DNA from: Dipodascopsis uninucleata var. uninucleata
Taxonomy: Eukaryota > Ascomycota > Lipomycetes > Lipomycetales > Lipomycetaceae
DNA length: 64,000 bases
Assembly: GCA_030568195.1 (NCBI GenBank)
Contig: JAJLTO010000012.1
Span: forward strand, 124,001-188,000
Reading direction: 5' to 3'
Below the pieces are notes generated by a model. That model saw only the letters and a program-made list of their open reading frames with translations, was not told the origin of the DNA and searched no databases. Shown piece after piece: positions 31,740-43,469 of this stretch. The position numbers and the translations under genes were made by a program. Numbering within the stretch: position 1 is the first letter of the stretch; each line of letters begins with the position of its first letter.

Positions 31740-34700
31740 ATGAAATATGGTACAATGGAGTCTAGTTCAGTCAATAAAGACGAGTTCAGTCTGGGCGGTG
31801 GTAGCGGTGGAAGTAGTCCTGGTAATGCAATACTATTCGGCGAATTGTCAAATCCTCAGGCAGCCATTGCTGGAGCCATAAAAACTTCAGTATCTAGAGA
31901 AACCGTCACAACAAATAGTAATGATGCAGCGCAGTTGACACGGAAACGATCTGTTTCTGTCGAAATAGAACATTCTACTCTTGAAGTGGAGAGGTCTGGG
32001 GACAATGGAATTGCCCAGAGTGCGTCTGTAAGTGCACCTGTACCTGCACCTGCGCATATAGGCGGCAAGAACAGCAAAAAGGAGAGCAGAGTGGTGCCAA
32101 TTGACAAAAAGTTCAAATGCTTGCATCCAGGATGTGGTAAAATGTTTAATAGAAAAGATTATCTTGCTCGCCATTCGGCGAATCATCTGGAAGTCCGTCC
32201 GTACCAGTGTCCAATCTGTCCTTCTCAGTTTGCTCGACAAGATCTACTGGAAAAGCATATGACTACCAAAACGCATGAAAAACGTCAGAAGCGGGAAGCT
32301 CTACAGAGAATGTCGTCATATTCTAATAATTTCTCATATCTTGTCTTCGATCAGAGTCAAAAGACTGCTCAGTCCCAATCGTCTGCGTCATCTACTGTGT
32401 CGTCACCCCTATTGCAACAACAGCAATCGAGACTGCAATCATCATCACCTACAGGCGATAAGAGTTCTCCCAAAACTATCGATAGCTCCCAAGCTCCATC
32501 TCAGCATGTGGGTAGTGAGCTTAAGTACTATCAACTTCCTCCTCCGTCGGGTTCTCCGTCATTACCTTCGATCAGCAATTTGTCTTCCGATCGACCATCT
32601 CTTCCATTACCGTCGTCATCCCAAGTACCCGGTGGTGCAAATACCTTGAATGCACCTGGTACAATAAGATCACTGCCATTAAAGCTTCTTTATGATCAGC
32701 CTGGTCAGCAACAGTCACTATCTCTTCCGGCATCTGTAGTTACGCCGTCGAATGGCAATGTTACATCCATATTGGACTCATACGCCACCGTGCCTGCTAA
32801 TAGTGCCACACAACAACGACATTCTGATATTTTGATGGAACCTTCATCTAGACTCTCATCTTTATCAGCCTTATCTAAGAAATCAAATAGAGCTGTTGAA
32901 TTGGGCGATGCAACTTCGTCTTCCGCTGGTAGTACAATTCCCGTCTCTGCTGAGAGTTCAGTAGCTGTAAACGCAGGAATTGACCTGACACCTTTTTCAC
33001 TTGATTCGTTTGATTTCAGTTTATCGGATCATTATGCATGGCTATTTGGCTCTGATTTCTGGACGGATTCGTCTTCCAACTCAACTTCAGTGGCAGCTGC
33101 TCCTTCTGAATCAATTCATAATCAGGTTCCGCCATCGCCCGTTGACATGTCAATTTTAGAACCTATCAGAATGCCCGATCCAGTTGTGTCTGCAAAATCA
33201 TCGGATATCAGAACCTCTCCTCTTAGTGAGCGTAAGAAGATAGAGAATAGTGATCTTACGGCTGAGGTACACGAAAGGATGCTTGAAGTTTTAAAGCCCA
33301 TAGCTGAAGTTACTACTGAGAACCCCTACTTCTCGCTTACAGCAGTTAAACGATATCTTAATCTTTACTGGGTTCACTTCGACCCTTTGTATCCCATTCT
33401 ACACCGTTCTACATTCGATCCTTCAGTGATGGATCCTGCACTTCTGATATCAATTGTCACCATTGGAATGGCTTATTCTTCTGATAGTGAAGCATCTTTG
33501 TTGGCAATCTCTATACATAAAAAATTCAGAAATATTGTGTTTTTGATGATTGAAGATCAACCTCAAGTACAACTGTGGGTCCATCAGACATTACTACTCA
33601 CGAATTATTTTGATAAAATGCTTGGAAGTACTGTGCAATATGATATGTCCCAATTCTTTCATGGTACCAATATTGCATTGATGCACTTTTCCGGTTATCT
33701 CAAGGGTTTGACAGAGCCTCCTGTAAATGAGACCTACGACGTAGCAACTGCTGACACTCAGTGGCGTGAGTGGGTCATTTATGAGACTACTAAGAGAACT
33801 GCTTTTTTTGCTTTCACTTGCGATACCCAACATGCAACTCTTTTCCGACACTCTCCAATCTTATCTGCTTTTGAGGTTCGTTTAGATTTACCTTGTACTG
33901 ATGCATGCTGGGCAGCTTCCGATGGCATCGAATTCATACGCATGTATAAGGAACAATATCGAATCGCTCAACTAAGTCGTTTCCGGATTGAAGGTGATAA
34001 TATTCCTGTACATCATTTTCCTAGTCACCTTAAGAACCCAGAAATGACAACGCAATCATCACAATTCCGTCAGTCGCAATATACTGGATCAGATCCATCA
34101 ATCAAACAGCAGAATATGCTAGCATTCGGTGGTCAGATATCTGGGACTACACCGGAAGGGCTGTGGCCCTCATTCCTTCACAGCTTAAAGAGATTAATCC
34201 GTCTTTCTAAGGAGGACCAGAAGAAGCTTCAATTTTCGTGTTTTTCGCAGTTTTCATGTTTAATTTTGCTGCACGGATTGCTTAGTATTTGCTGGGATAT
34301 GCAATGGAGAGGATTGCTAGATATGGGAATCGTATCGAAGCGTCGAATGACGGAATTCAAGGATCGACTGGAGTCATCATTTGATAACTGGAAGTCCTAT
34401 ATTGATTACCAGTTAGCAAAATCTAATCTGCCCCCAATTGGTACGGCAGTCGTCTTCTCACCTCCTCATGGTTATGGTCGATTTAATAGTTTTTTGTCAC
34501 CATCCTTTGATGACAGTGCTAATAGCAAGGGATATAGCGATACTAGCTTCGACCAATCGGTTCTGAATGATTATGTTAACAATTCTCCATTACTGTGCTC
34601 TAACTGGGCTATGTTTCAGCTTGGACTACTAGCTCTGCATGTTGATACTATGAATCTTCGTATCAATGCTGGATCGCCGAACGTGCTTGGCCGAAAAATA

Positions 34701-35276
34701 CGTGCAATTGATCGAGAAATTTCAAATAAAGCAGTTCATTCATGGGCACGGTCTGAAGATGGAAGATTGGCTACTTGGAATTCAGTACAATTTATGCGTC
34801 GGATTGCTGAAAATGAATCACTTCTAGACCAAGCAGTCCATATACCATGGGGTGTGTATCTCACAACTTTGACCATTTGGTCATACGAGACTTGCATGGA
34901 TGACGATAGTGTCCCACCACCTGGATGTGGTCATAAATATAGTAAACACCGATACTCCGATAGAAATAATAGAAAATATCTTTCTATTAATGGCCAAAGT
35001 ATAGAATCTGGTATTGCCAAGCAAGATGCTATTCAGTATCTTCGGTCCATGAACATAAATGGCGAATTTGATTATCATTCTAATGGTAAAGTCTCAAATC
35101 ATGATTCCTCCTCAGGAATCAGGACTTCTCAGCCAAATCAAAGTACTGATGTAGATAGAAAGCAACTTGTCATTGGCTTAGTTGCCTATTCTACTTATTT
35201 ACTTATGCAGATTAAGTGGGGGTTTGTGGCTCGGGGTCGCGAAGTATTGAACAATATTTTGAAGGAATATGATTAG
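31740..35276 (+). CDS. C2H2 zinc-finger transcription factor with fungal-specific regulatory domain
   Basis: Intronless, 1178 residues from ATG 31740 (a second ATG lies five codons on). Two adjacent C2H2 fingers at about residues 127-177: CLHPGCGKMFNRKDYLARHS-x-NH and CPICPSQFARQDLLEKHMTTKTH. A long Ser/Pro/Gln-rich region follows, then a fungal transcription factor middle-homology domain from about 530: YLNLYWVHFDPLYPILHRST, ALLISIVTIGMAYSSDSEA, later LWVHQTLLLTNYFDKM and RTAFFAFTCDTQHATLF. Combining C2H2 fingers with this domain is the architecture of S. pombe Klf1, AmdX and Adr1-type regulators. I cannot assign its targets. Nuclear. Confidence 0.92.
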   Translation: MKYGTMESSSVNKDEFSLGGGSGGSSPGNAILFGELSNPQAAIAGAIKTSVSRETVTTNSNDAAQLTRKRSVSVEIEHSTLEVERSGDNGIAQSASVSAPVPAPAHIGGKNSKKESRVVPIDKKFKCLHPGCGKMFNRKDYLARHSANHLEVRPYQCPICPSQFARQDLLEKHMTTKTHEKRQKREALQRMSSYSNNFSYLVFDQSQKTAQSQSSASSTVSSPLLQQQQSRLQSSSPTGDKSSPKTIDSSQAPSQHVGSELKYYQLPPPSGSPSLPSISNLSSDRPSLPLPSSSQVPGGANTLNAPGTIRSLPLKLLYDQPGQQQSLSLPASVVTPSNGNVTSILDSYATVPANSATQQRHSDILMEPSSRLSSLSALSKKSNRAVELGDATSSSAGSTIPVSAESSVAVNAGIDLTPFSLDSFDFSLSDHYAWLFGSDFWTDSSSNSTSVAAAPSESIHNQVPPSPVDMSILEPIRMPDPVVSAKSSDIRTSPLSERKKIENSDLTAEVHERMLEVLKPIAEVTTENPYFSLTAVKRYLNLYWVHFDPLYPILHRSTFDPSVMDPALLISIVTIGMAYSSDSEASLLAISIHKKFRNIVFLMIEDQPQVQLWVHQTLLLTNYFDKMLGSTVQYDMSQFFHGTNIALMHFSGYLKGLTEPPVNETYDVATADTQWREWVIYETTKRTAFFAFTCDTQHATLFRHSPILSAFEVRLDLPCTDACWAASDGIEFIRMYKEQYRIAQLSRFRIEGDNIPVHHFPSHLKNPEMTTQSSQFRQSQYTGSDPSIKQQNMLAFGGQISGTTPEGLWPSFLHSLKRLIRLSKEDQKKLQFSCFSQFSCLILLHGLLSICWDMQWRGLLDMGIVSKRRMTEFKDRLESSFDNWKSYIDYQLAKSNLPPIGTAVVFSPPHGYGRFNSFLSPSFDDSANSKGYSDTSFDQSVLNDYVNNSPLLCSNWAMFQLGLLALHVDTMNLRINAGSPNVLGRKIRAIDREISNKAVHSWARSEDGRLATWNSVQFMRRIAENESLLDQAVHIPWGVYLTTLTIWSYETCMDDDSVPPPGCGHKYSKHRYSDRNNRKYLSINGQSIESGIAKQDAIQYLRSMNINGEFDYHSNGKVSNHDSSSGIRTSQPNQSTDVDRKQLVIGLVAYSTYLLMQIKWGFVARGREVLNNILKEYD

Positions 35277-35886
35277 ACAAGTCCGCTATTCTCATTTGAC
35301 AATGATTATTAAATGCTTCTTATTATTAACCATAGTGTTTAAGTTATTTGTGCTATAAGTAGGGTAGATCTGTAAATGATATATGTAAATATTATGTTAT
35401 GGAATTTTAAGTCGGCATTTGATAGTTTTTTATTTATAAAATGTATTTATATATGTATAAAACAACGCTTGTGTACTGTTTCTTTTGAAAATAGTTATTG
35501 TCCGTGTGTGCTATTAATAATATAGTTTGCATTATGATCAGGATTCCTTTTAACTGATAATATATTAATTGAGATAATGAAATAGATGCGTTCTATTGAT
35601 ATTGTATCAGTTCAACTTATAAAATTGAAAAGAACCTGGTCATATATCTTTTAGTATTCATCGTCTTGAATATTTCATATGTAGAATAATTCTTGGAAAA
35701 GTCTATAAACATGATTAAGTCTATGTATAACAGTCCTTGAACAATGATATATGTAAATACGATGAATTTTGTACAATAAGATGTAAATACATAGACTCTG
35801 TTAGCAAACAATTCTATCCAAGTAAAATATGTTTAGAATATTGCCTCTTTTGAATGGTATAGTCGAAACTTGCTACTACTTTAAAT
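35277..35886. other. Convergent intergenic region
   Basis: AT-rich 3' flanks of the C2H2 regulator (plus) and the THO subunit (minus). Short frames are AT-rich noise. Confidence 0.5.
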
Positions 35887-37980
35887 TTACGTTTGCCTCT
35901 GAGGTTGTGGATCTACCTCCATCTCTTCTGGATTTTCTGCTTGTTCAGATCCCTGCTCATCAGCCATCTTTACTTGGTCGCCCACGGGATCTTCTGTGTG
36001 TTCAGGCTGAATTTCTATATTTGAAAGTAGCCCAGTATCTTCATTCTTTCCCAATACTTCATTTTCATTCTCTTCCTCTTTAGTCTGGCTCATAGCAAAA
36101 TCTATATTTCCTTGTTTTTCAGGTGCTTCAGTACATCCATTACTTAGTTCTGGACCTGCCTGCCTCTCACTATCAAGAGGCGGTTCAGAAGAGTCTGTTG
36201 TAGTATTAGCGGATTCTGGATATGAAGCAAGTCGAACATCATCGGGACTTGGTACAGTTGGTGGCGTAGCTGAGAATTCACCAGTTTGCTGTTGAGATTG
36301 CTTTTGCAGTTTATCCGTTTTATCTTTGCTCTTCTTGCTAGGAATCTCGAGCTCAAAGGGCTTAAATAGCCCATCTAGCGTACTGTCACGGTTAACATTG
36401 GCAAAGGAACTCCACATTCCGTTCATCCTGGCAGCTCTTAGTGCTCGCCATGAGGCCGATTCTTTCAAATCACTTGCATCATCTTGGTCATCTGTTATAT
36501 TTGCAAGAGCCTCACAGTAGATCTCCGGTCTTGGAGTATCAGTTCGCTTAGGATCTTTCAGAAGATTTAAATCCGTAGAGGTAGCATGCAAACGAGCCAG
36601 TGCAGGAGTCCCCATTATAAAACGATACGGTCGTTTCATCCGACTAGATTTGCCCGAAGAATATTGATTAATTTCATTGGCTACCTTGACAATCTCAGAC
36701 TGGTCCACGGGCGGGAGCTCTAACGGTGGCTGGTTTCCATTCTGCTTCCATCTCTGCCAATTTAAATCTCGCTGTATAATGGTCCGCAGCGGGCGCGTGA
36801 ATAGAGGATCTAGGTCTGACGAATAACCAGAAGATGGTGTGAGAATCGATTTTTTGATGGTCTCAAAGGCTTCGACAACTGCTTCAGGAACTGCTCTTGG
36901 GTATGCGACCGCCTTATTAGGAAATATGGTAGGAGAACTATTCTCTCGCGTTGGTACACCGTGTTGAACAATGAAATCACACAAAATTGCAATCTGGACA
37001 AGAATGGCTCTTCTGAAATTCTGATCATGAAGTTCAAGCTCGAATAGGGCTTTACTTGTCAACCATTTGGGCACAAAACCAGCTTCTCCTTCGCCCTCAC
37101 CACTAGCGACCCCAAATCCATCGACAGATGTGTTCTCATCGTCATCGGCAAGAGTGCTTCTATTCGAATGTCTAGTTGTCTTACTGGCATACCTCTTAAG
37201 CATCAATATAACGTCACGGACACTGGCTTCAGTCTTGACTAGTTGCTCAGGATGCTGAAGCAACATCGTAGGATCCGAAAATACTGCTTGTAGAGACCAA
37301 AACTTGGCATAAGCCTCCTCTTCTATAGAGCTAGGGCTAAGATCAGTAGAAGCAGTTTCGTCCTCCCATTCTGTAATGTTTTCAGTATTAAATTCGCCTC
37401 GTTGATTTAATCCCGATCGTTCACTAAGTGGAAACACTCTCGCCAAAAATATATGAATCCTTCCGGAAAATACTGAGTTTTGAGTCTTTGACAATCGCCT
37501 TAGAACTGAATTGCAGCACCTTATGACAATTGTACCTGGTTGACGTAGTCCATTCAAGTGCATTTGAGTTAGTCTCGGCTCTAGCCGTGAAAAATACGGC
37601 CAAAAACTCTGGCACCATTCTATTGTTTGACTCTCGAGTACATCTTCCAGGAAGATCAAGTTCACATATAAATCACACGCTCCTCTATCGATAAGAACTA
37701 ATACAAGATCTAGTAGATTGCAAATTTTTCTCACTCTTTCATTTCTATCTTCAATTTCACAGAAAGCATATAAGATTGGCCTTCCGCTGTGCTCTATTGC
37801 AGATGTTGTGCTGTTAAAGGTCTTCGTTTGATTAACGAATTCTCTTAGTTCCACAATATACTTATCAATGGCTTCACTTAATTTGCGATCTATATTCAAT
37901 TCTTCATTTATTGGGTTGGACCGTTCTTTGATAAATCCAAGTACGTCTTCCACAGAAGGGCCCACATATTCAGAATCCAT
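35887..37980 (-). CDS. hpr1: THO complex subunit Hpr1/THOC1
   Basis: Intronless, 697 residues from ATG 37980. Family features of THOC1 (EFThoc1): RPILYAFCEIEDRNERVRKI, LLDLVLVLIDRGACDLYVNL and IFLEDVLESQTIEWCQSFWP; then LRQPGTIVIRCCNSVLRRLSKT, FSGRIHIFLARVFPLSERSGLN and AYAKFWSLQAVFSDP. The central part holds LELHDQNFRRAILVQIAIL and DLNWQRWKQNG. The last 150 residues are acidic and Pro/Glu/Gln-rich, probably disordered. THO couples transcription elongation to mRNA export and prevents R-loops. A tail this acidic is usual for the family. Confidence 0.93.
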   Translation of the reverse strand: MDSEYVGPSVEDVLGFIKERSNPINEELNIDRKLSEAIDKYIVELREFVNQTKTFNSTTSAIEHSGRPILYAFCEIEDRNERVRKICNLLDLVLVLIDRGACDLYVNLIFLEDVLESQTIEWCQSFWPYFSRLEPRLTQMHLNGLRQPGTIVIRCCNSVLRRLSKTQNSVFSGRIHIFLARVFPLSERSGLNQRGEFNTENITEWEDETASTDLSPSSIEEEAYAKFWSLQAVFSDPTMLLQHPEQLVKTEASVRDVILMLKRYASKTTRHSNRSTLADDDENTSVDGFGVASGEGEGEAGFVPKWLTSKALFELELHDQNFRRAILVQIAILCDFIVQHGVPTRENSSPTIFPNKAVAYPRAVPEAVVEAFETIKKSILTPSSGYSSDLDPLFTRPLRTIIQRDLNWQRWKQNGNQPPLELPPVDQSEIVKVANEINQYSSGKSSRMKRPYRFIMGTPALARLHATSTDLNLLKDPKRTDTPRPEIYCEALANITDDQDDASDLKESASWRALRAARMNGMWSSFANVNRDSTLDGLFKPFELEIPSKKSKDKTDKLQKQSQQQTGEFSATPPTVPSPDDVRLASYPESANTTTDSSEPPLDSERQAGPELSNGCTEAPEKQGNIDFAMSQTKEEENENEVLGKNEDTGLLSNIEIQPEHTEDPVGDQVKMADEQGSEQAENPEEMEVDPQPQRQT

Positions 37981-38266
37981 CTTCGCTGATGATATGCCTT
38001 ATTCGTCACTTCGAAAGAGGACGAAGTGGTTTTTTAGATGAGTTACGTGCGGCTCCAGATGGTTCATACTGAAGCTTTCTTTTACGAGCAGATTCTGAGC
38101 ATGTTCTAAAAAGAAAAATATACAAATAGATATACTTAACTTATAATACAAAGAGATTACAGAAAAAGAAAGAACATCTATTGAAACAATTGAACTGATA
38201 AATAAATGAATACTAAACATGATGTCAACTATAACCTTACATATTGAATTAGAAAGGAAAATACAA

Positions 38267-41200
38267 TCAATTATCTGGATTTAAAATACCCAGTAAATTC
38301 GCATACGGAACTGATACGCGTTGGACTTCCCGATATTTACCTGCAACCGTAATCAACTCTTTCAGTAACTCCTTCTTATCGATACCGCAGATAGTAGATT
38401 CATATGTTATAGCCTCCTCTGAATCAGCATCCATAGGGCCAAAGAGTTCTTTGAAAAGCTCTTCCACTCTATCCTTGAGACCCTCTTCAGATATTCTTCG
38501 CACATACATTGCCATATATGTTCGCAACTCCTTTTCTGAGTCCAAAAGGATAGCAGCCCCAATTCTATTCTCCAGATGGCCAATGGAAACAATAGATTCA
38601 ATGCCTTCATAGCCTTCTCTCATCATCGCACTCTTCACCAAACGTTGCAGGAATCGTCCACGACCGGCACGCTTCATCTCTTCATCAGTACGGCGTTCAA
38701 CGACACGCACTAAACCTCCAGAACCAGTGAGGCCCGAGGCATCCCAATAGTGTGATACTACTGCCCACCATGATTCTGATATACGTTGCCAGCTATACAT
38801 ACTAGGAGAGTATGTGTATCCGTCTCCATTGCTTAGAGTCATAATCACGCGGCCCGTAACGGTTACAGAGCATTTAGTAATAGAAGGCGACTTATGTAAA
38901 GAACTGTCGGAATACATAGCGGCATCTAGTATTGGCGCGATGGACACAGGCGGATGAGGTGATGTAAATGTACTGATATTCCACACATAAAGCATTCCAG
39001 TACTCGTAAGGCAAGCTAAAAAAGTTCCGTTTGATTCTAGAAAGCAAGGGGAAGACTCCAGAACTATTGTCGGTGTAAGCAATCTACCTGTGACGGAATA
39101 TATATGGATTGTAGCATCTTCGCACGCTACAGCCCAAAAAGAAGCGCTACCAGCAGCAAGAAGAACCATCTTTGGAATGTAGTTTGCCCATAAAATCTGA
39201 CCCTTTTTGGATAGTGTCATTCTAGCAGGCTCCTTTTCACCACCACTACCATTTCTGATCTCAAATAACAAAGAAGAACCATCATCATCTAAGCTCAAAA
39301 GCGATTTAATTTTTGGAACGCCTAAACGAACCTGAGAAACAGAAATCGCAGGGGAAACTATTGCTGGCCTGATAAAGTCAGGGACATCTTCTTCACTTGC
39401 TGCTAGTCGCTTAGCTTCAGGTCCCTCGCTAGCATCTGTCGCAACTTTTCTCTTATTACCTACCACTAGCCCTTGAATACCACCAGCAGGAAGTTTACTG
39501 GATGGTTCAGAATATTGAACTTCGCCAGAGCGTGCTATAACTGTAGATGAAGAACGGTCATATGTTACCATAGATTGACGATTATTGCCGCTAGCACTAG
39601 TGTTGGTATTTCCTATAGCATTCGCAGACGATGATACCAGAAAAGGAGTGACTCGTTTCCTTCCCTCCTTAGTTATAGTAACTTTCTGCGATTTAATTCT
39701 GGCCATTTCATCGCTTTTAATAGTTGATTCAGGAGTATTAGTTGCAGTAGCAGCAGGCCTATCGATACTGATAGCTTCTGTAAGTGTATTACAAGCTCTA
39801 TTCTCAGAATTTGATGAATTTGTTGGTACGAGAGATAAAGCTGCAGGTGATGATCCGTTCGTAGCTTTACCTTCCATCAAATCAGTTATACGTTTTCTGT
39901 TTTGGTCAGCCTCCTTTTTAGAAGCTTTATCTTCCAGTGCCAGCTGCTCCACGCTTTCTGCAAAATGCATTGTATCTCTACCACCACCATACTTCGACAA
40001 TTGCTTTTCATTCTCTTCAACTGGTATTATATATCCAAGGTCACCTTCCTCAAAAATACATACTATGATACTGCCATCAAGGGAACTAGCGAATACTTTC
40101 TGTCCGTCCGGGGCCCAAGCCAGATCTGTGATAGCCTTTTCCGCGATGTCTTGAGAAACAACAATGGGCCTTGGGTTCGAGGTATTCCATACGCTAAGAG
40201 CTTTATCTTGACCGGCACATGCAATCACGGTCACCAATTGCTTTGAACCCTTCGCCTTAGAAAACATTCGAGGAGAGAAAGCCGCAACTTCAACAGGGCC
40301 CTCATGACCTATTAAATTAATTTCACTATCCCAGACTCCTCGATTAATGATTGCGACACTGGCGACAGGCCCATTAGTAGCGTTAGCTGCAGCGATATGA
40401 CTTCCATCTGGAGACCATGAGCATCGACGGAAATAAGTTGTTAGAGGAGAACCTTCAAATGGAGTAGTGACAGTCGTCTCCACGGAAAAAGTCAAATCAG
40501 TTGCTGATGTCCGGTGATATCTGACTATTCTGATTGATCTATCATCTGAAGCAGTAGCAAAATACTTGTTTGCAGGGTCAAATGTGATACCTTTGACGTG
40601 AGATTGATGTATATCGAGTCGCTTCAGTTTTTCGAATGTTGTTCCACTCCAGACAATTATGCCACTATCTAAACCTACACTTACTAAAATACTGGAGTCA
40701 GGTGCCCAAGCAAGATCCTGGACATCATTATCATGACCAACGCATCTTCTGCGCACAACCCATCGTTCGCTGTCTGCTTCCTGAGCGCCAAATTCCTTTC
40801 TAGGTTCGTGGTGTTCGTCATCTCGCTCCCAAACAAGGATTACACGGTCGTCTGACCCGGAAGCCAAATACCGACCAGAGGGTGAAAATCGAACTACAGT
40901 AACTGCACCCGAATGTGTACTCATGCTGCAAAGCTGCCTAGGACCAGTATATCTCTTCTGATTCTGAGACTGGGTATCATCATTCGCTCCTGTGCCTGAC
41001 GTCTCGGCGCAGTCGTAAATCGCCTCGGTCGACCATATTCGCACTTTGGCATCTGTGTGTATGGTACTAGTTAGAAGTTTGATAGTCAATGCTAGAAAGC
41101 GAGCCATGAAAAGTAATACCTAGTCCTCCAGATGCCAAACGTGTTCCATCGGGATGGACATGTATAGAATATATCTCAAAATGCTTCTGACCCTCTAAAC

Positions 41201-41289
41201 AAGAATTGATTAGTAGAGAGCAGTCGACATTAACTCATCAAAAATTCCTTACCTCTGTGAGCCAACCACGAGGGCTTTAAATAATACAT
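38267..41289 (-). CDS. hip1: HIRA-type histone H3-H4 chaperone (Hip1/Hir1)
   Basis: Three exons, 41289-41253, 41194-41120 and 41052-38267, give 965 residues. Joining them restores MYYLKPSWLAHREGQKHFEI, IHVHPDGTRLASGGL and DAKVRIWS, the conserved HIRA N-terminus. Seven WD repeats follow to about residue 370 (GAVTVVRFSPSGRYLASGSDD, VQDLAWAPDSSILVSVGLDS and so on). A B-domain-like basic patch (QKVTITKEGRKRVTPFLVSS, about 475-495), which in HIRA binds Asf1, comes next. The HIRA domain is in the C-terminal third (LLAAGSASFWAVACEDATIH, GTFLACLTSTGMLYVWNIST). It acts in replication-independent nucleosome assembly and silencing. The first exon is only 37 bases. Confidence 0.96.
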
Positions 41290-42063
41290 AGCGAGCGGAC
41301 TGTCTTCTACGTTCACGTACTAGGCGAGACAATGATCAAGGTGATACTAAGGAGATATTTAGGCGATAGATTTATCGAGATGTCTCTGTAGATACAGTGA
41401 TCTCAAGGCAAACAAGCAAGCTCCCCGTGTTTTCAAGAATTGTCAATTAAAAATTCCTACCTCGCTCTCAGAAGAATTATAATAAAATTGACCTCAACAA
41501 ATAAAATACAAACAAAAACACCTAAAATATCTTCAAGATGCGGCAGGATCACAAGAATTTCAAAGTGCAATAGCAATAAATTCTCTTATTATTATTTTGA
41601 GTAGTCTCGATGATGCAGATAGCAAGATACACGCGTATAATGTATGCCAAAATTCAGATCCCAATCGACGCTCCTGCTAATGATTGTCTAACATAACATT
41701 TAAAACGTTTTCTTGTCCCTTAAGCTGCAGTAAAGTGCAGCAGCCTGCTAGTTAATACTTGACCACACTATATACTTCATTCCTAGGAACGATATCCTTG
41801 AAGCGAAGCGATAGTTTACTGTCTACCGTACAAATACAAATGAGTACAACAGTACTGGTTTCAAGTGCACAAAGATTTGAGTTTTAGTCATCTCTGCTCA
41901 TTTTATTCTCAACATATGTAGTAAAACCAATCCCACTTTTAAGCTTCTTTTCGAGAGAAATAAATGCCTACGAATACAATAGTATTCAACCATCGTTTCC
42001 TTGATAGTCATACGAGATATTTCAGTTACTAGTCAAGTACTCCTGTTAGGTGTAAATAAACTA
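41290..42063. promoter_or_regulatory. Divergent promoter region between the HIRA and CK2 beta genes
   Basis: About 0.77 kb, no coding frame. A short repeat-like phrase, TACAATAGTATT/TACAACAGTACTGG, appears near 41836 and 41976, both after AAATG; it may be chance. Confidence 0.45.
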
Positions 42064-43057
42064 ATGGACGATCTATCTAGTGATTCAGATTGTACCAGTA
42101 AGTACTAGAAAGAGGAAATTCTTTTTTCGCTTGTACCGGAGATATGAAGATAGACTCTCTCGGTGGCATTGCCGTGTCTGAGTGAAGAATACTGTCTTTT
42201 TCAGATGATCTAATAAGAGGCTAATATGTAGAGTACTGGATCGATTGGTTTCTTGGTTCGCAAGGAAATGAATTTTTTTGCGAGATCGACGATGAATTCT
42301 TAAGTGACCGATTTAACATGACCGGCTTGAATGCCGAAGTCCAGTATTATCAGTACGCAATGGATCTCATTATGGATGCATTTGGTAAGAAAACAAGAGG
42401 ATTACGAATATAATGCTCTGTCTGCTGAATTTGTAATTCCTGAGGATTTTGATTTATTAACTGTTCTATATAGACCATGAGTGTGAAGATCAAATGCGAG
42501 AGCAGATCGAGCGATCAGCTCGTCACTTATACGGACTCATACATGCGAGATATGTTCTAACACAACGAGGTTTACAGAAAATGGTGCGTATATATTGTCA
42601 AGTGATGCTATATTTGATGTTTAAGTAGACTTTTAGCTAACGGAATCATCCAAAAATATAGCTTGATAAATACAAAAATGGTGACTTTGGTGTTTGTCCC
42701 CGAGTGCTCTGCAATCGTCATCCAGTACTACCTATTGGCCTTTCAGACATTCCACACACAGCACCAGTCAAGATGTTTTGCATGAAGTGTGAAGATGTTT
42801 ATAATCCTTCTCTAGCACGATTTGGAAGCATTGATGGAGCTTACTTTGGTACAAGTTTCCCATTCCTACTTTTCCAGTCCTATCCACATCTTATTCCTAA
42901 TAAGATTGCTCCAGAGCGATTTGTTCCTACTATATTCGGATTTAAGATTCATGAGCATGCACAGCTTGCACGATGGCAGAACAAAAGACGGCAGGAAATG
43001 GTCAAACGCTTGCAATCTTATGAAGAGGAGGAAAATACCAAAGGTCAACGGAAATAA
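42064..43057 (+). CDS. ckb1: Casein kinase 2 regulatory (beta) subunit
   Basis: Four exons, 42064-42097, 42232-42384, 42474-42583 and 42662-43057, give 230 residues. Diagnostic sequence: YWIDWFLGSQGNEFFCEIDD, DRFNMTGLN, LIHARYVLTQRGLQKMLDKY, the zinc site CPRVLC...CMKCEDVY with DFGVCPR before it, and GAYFGTSFPFLLFQSYPHL. The acidic loop is at DDEFLSD. The regulatory dimer binds two catalytic CK2 alpha subunits. The first exon is 34 bases; the third intron uses a less common donor (GTGCGT at 42584). The last 30 residues are charged and specific to this lineage. Confidence 0.97.
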
Positions 43058-43469
43058 GATCACAGGAGCTGTTGCACGTTGCGTAGAAGATACGCTCCAG
43101 TTATTGTACTTTTAGATTGGTTAATAGTCACTTACTTTCTTTATCTATTTCCTATTTGGTTTATGCATTTGATTGATAGTTTTGTCTTATTTTTTGTACG
43201 CCTTGTAAATTATCAAAATAGGTAGTGATATCACTCTCATTGTGTTTCTACGTGATGTAATCATTCTACATTACCGTTAATCATTGGATGGTGCAAGTAG
43301 CATAATACTCTGAATTAGAATGAAGTTCACTTAAATTATAGACTTTCAAAGGATGAAATATGGATTATCTTATGTTACACAAGTAAAATACTACTCGACA
43401 AACAGGGAATCAATGGATTAAGAGACTAGAATCACTGGACCATGCCAAAAGTATCAGAAGAATTATCGC
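43058..43469. other. Convergent intergenic region
   Basis: AT-rich 3' flanks of CK2 beta (plus) and the stomatin-like gene (minus). No feature seen. Confidence 0.5.

Noticed and set aside
39585-40246. Long plus-strand frames across the HIRA gene
   Set aside because: Antisense shadows of a strong conserved coding sequence.
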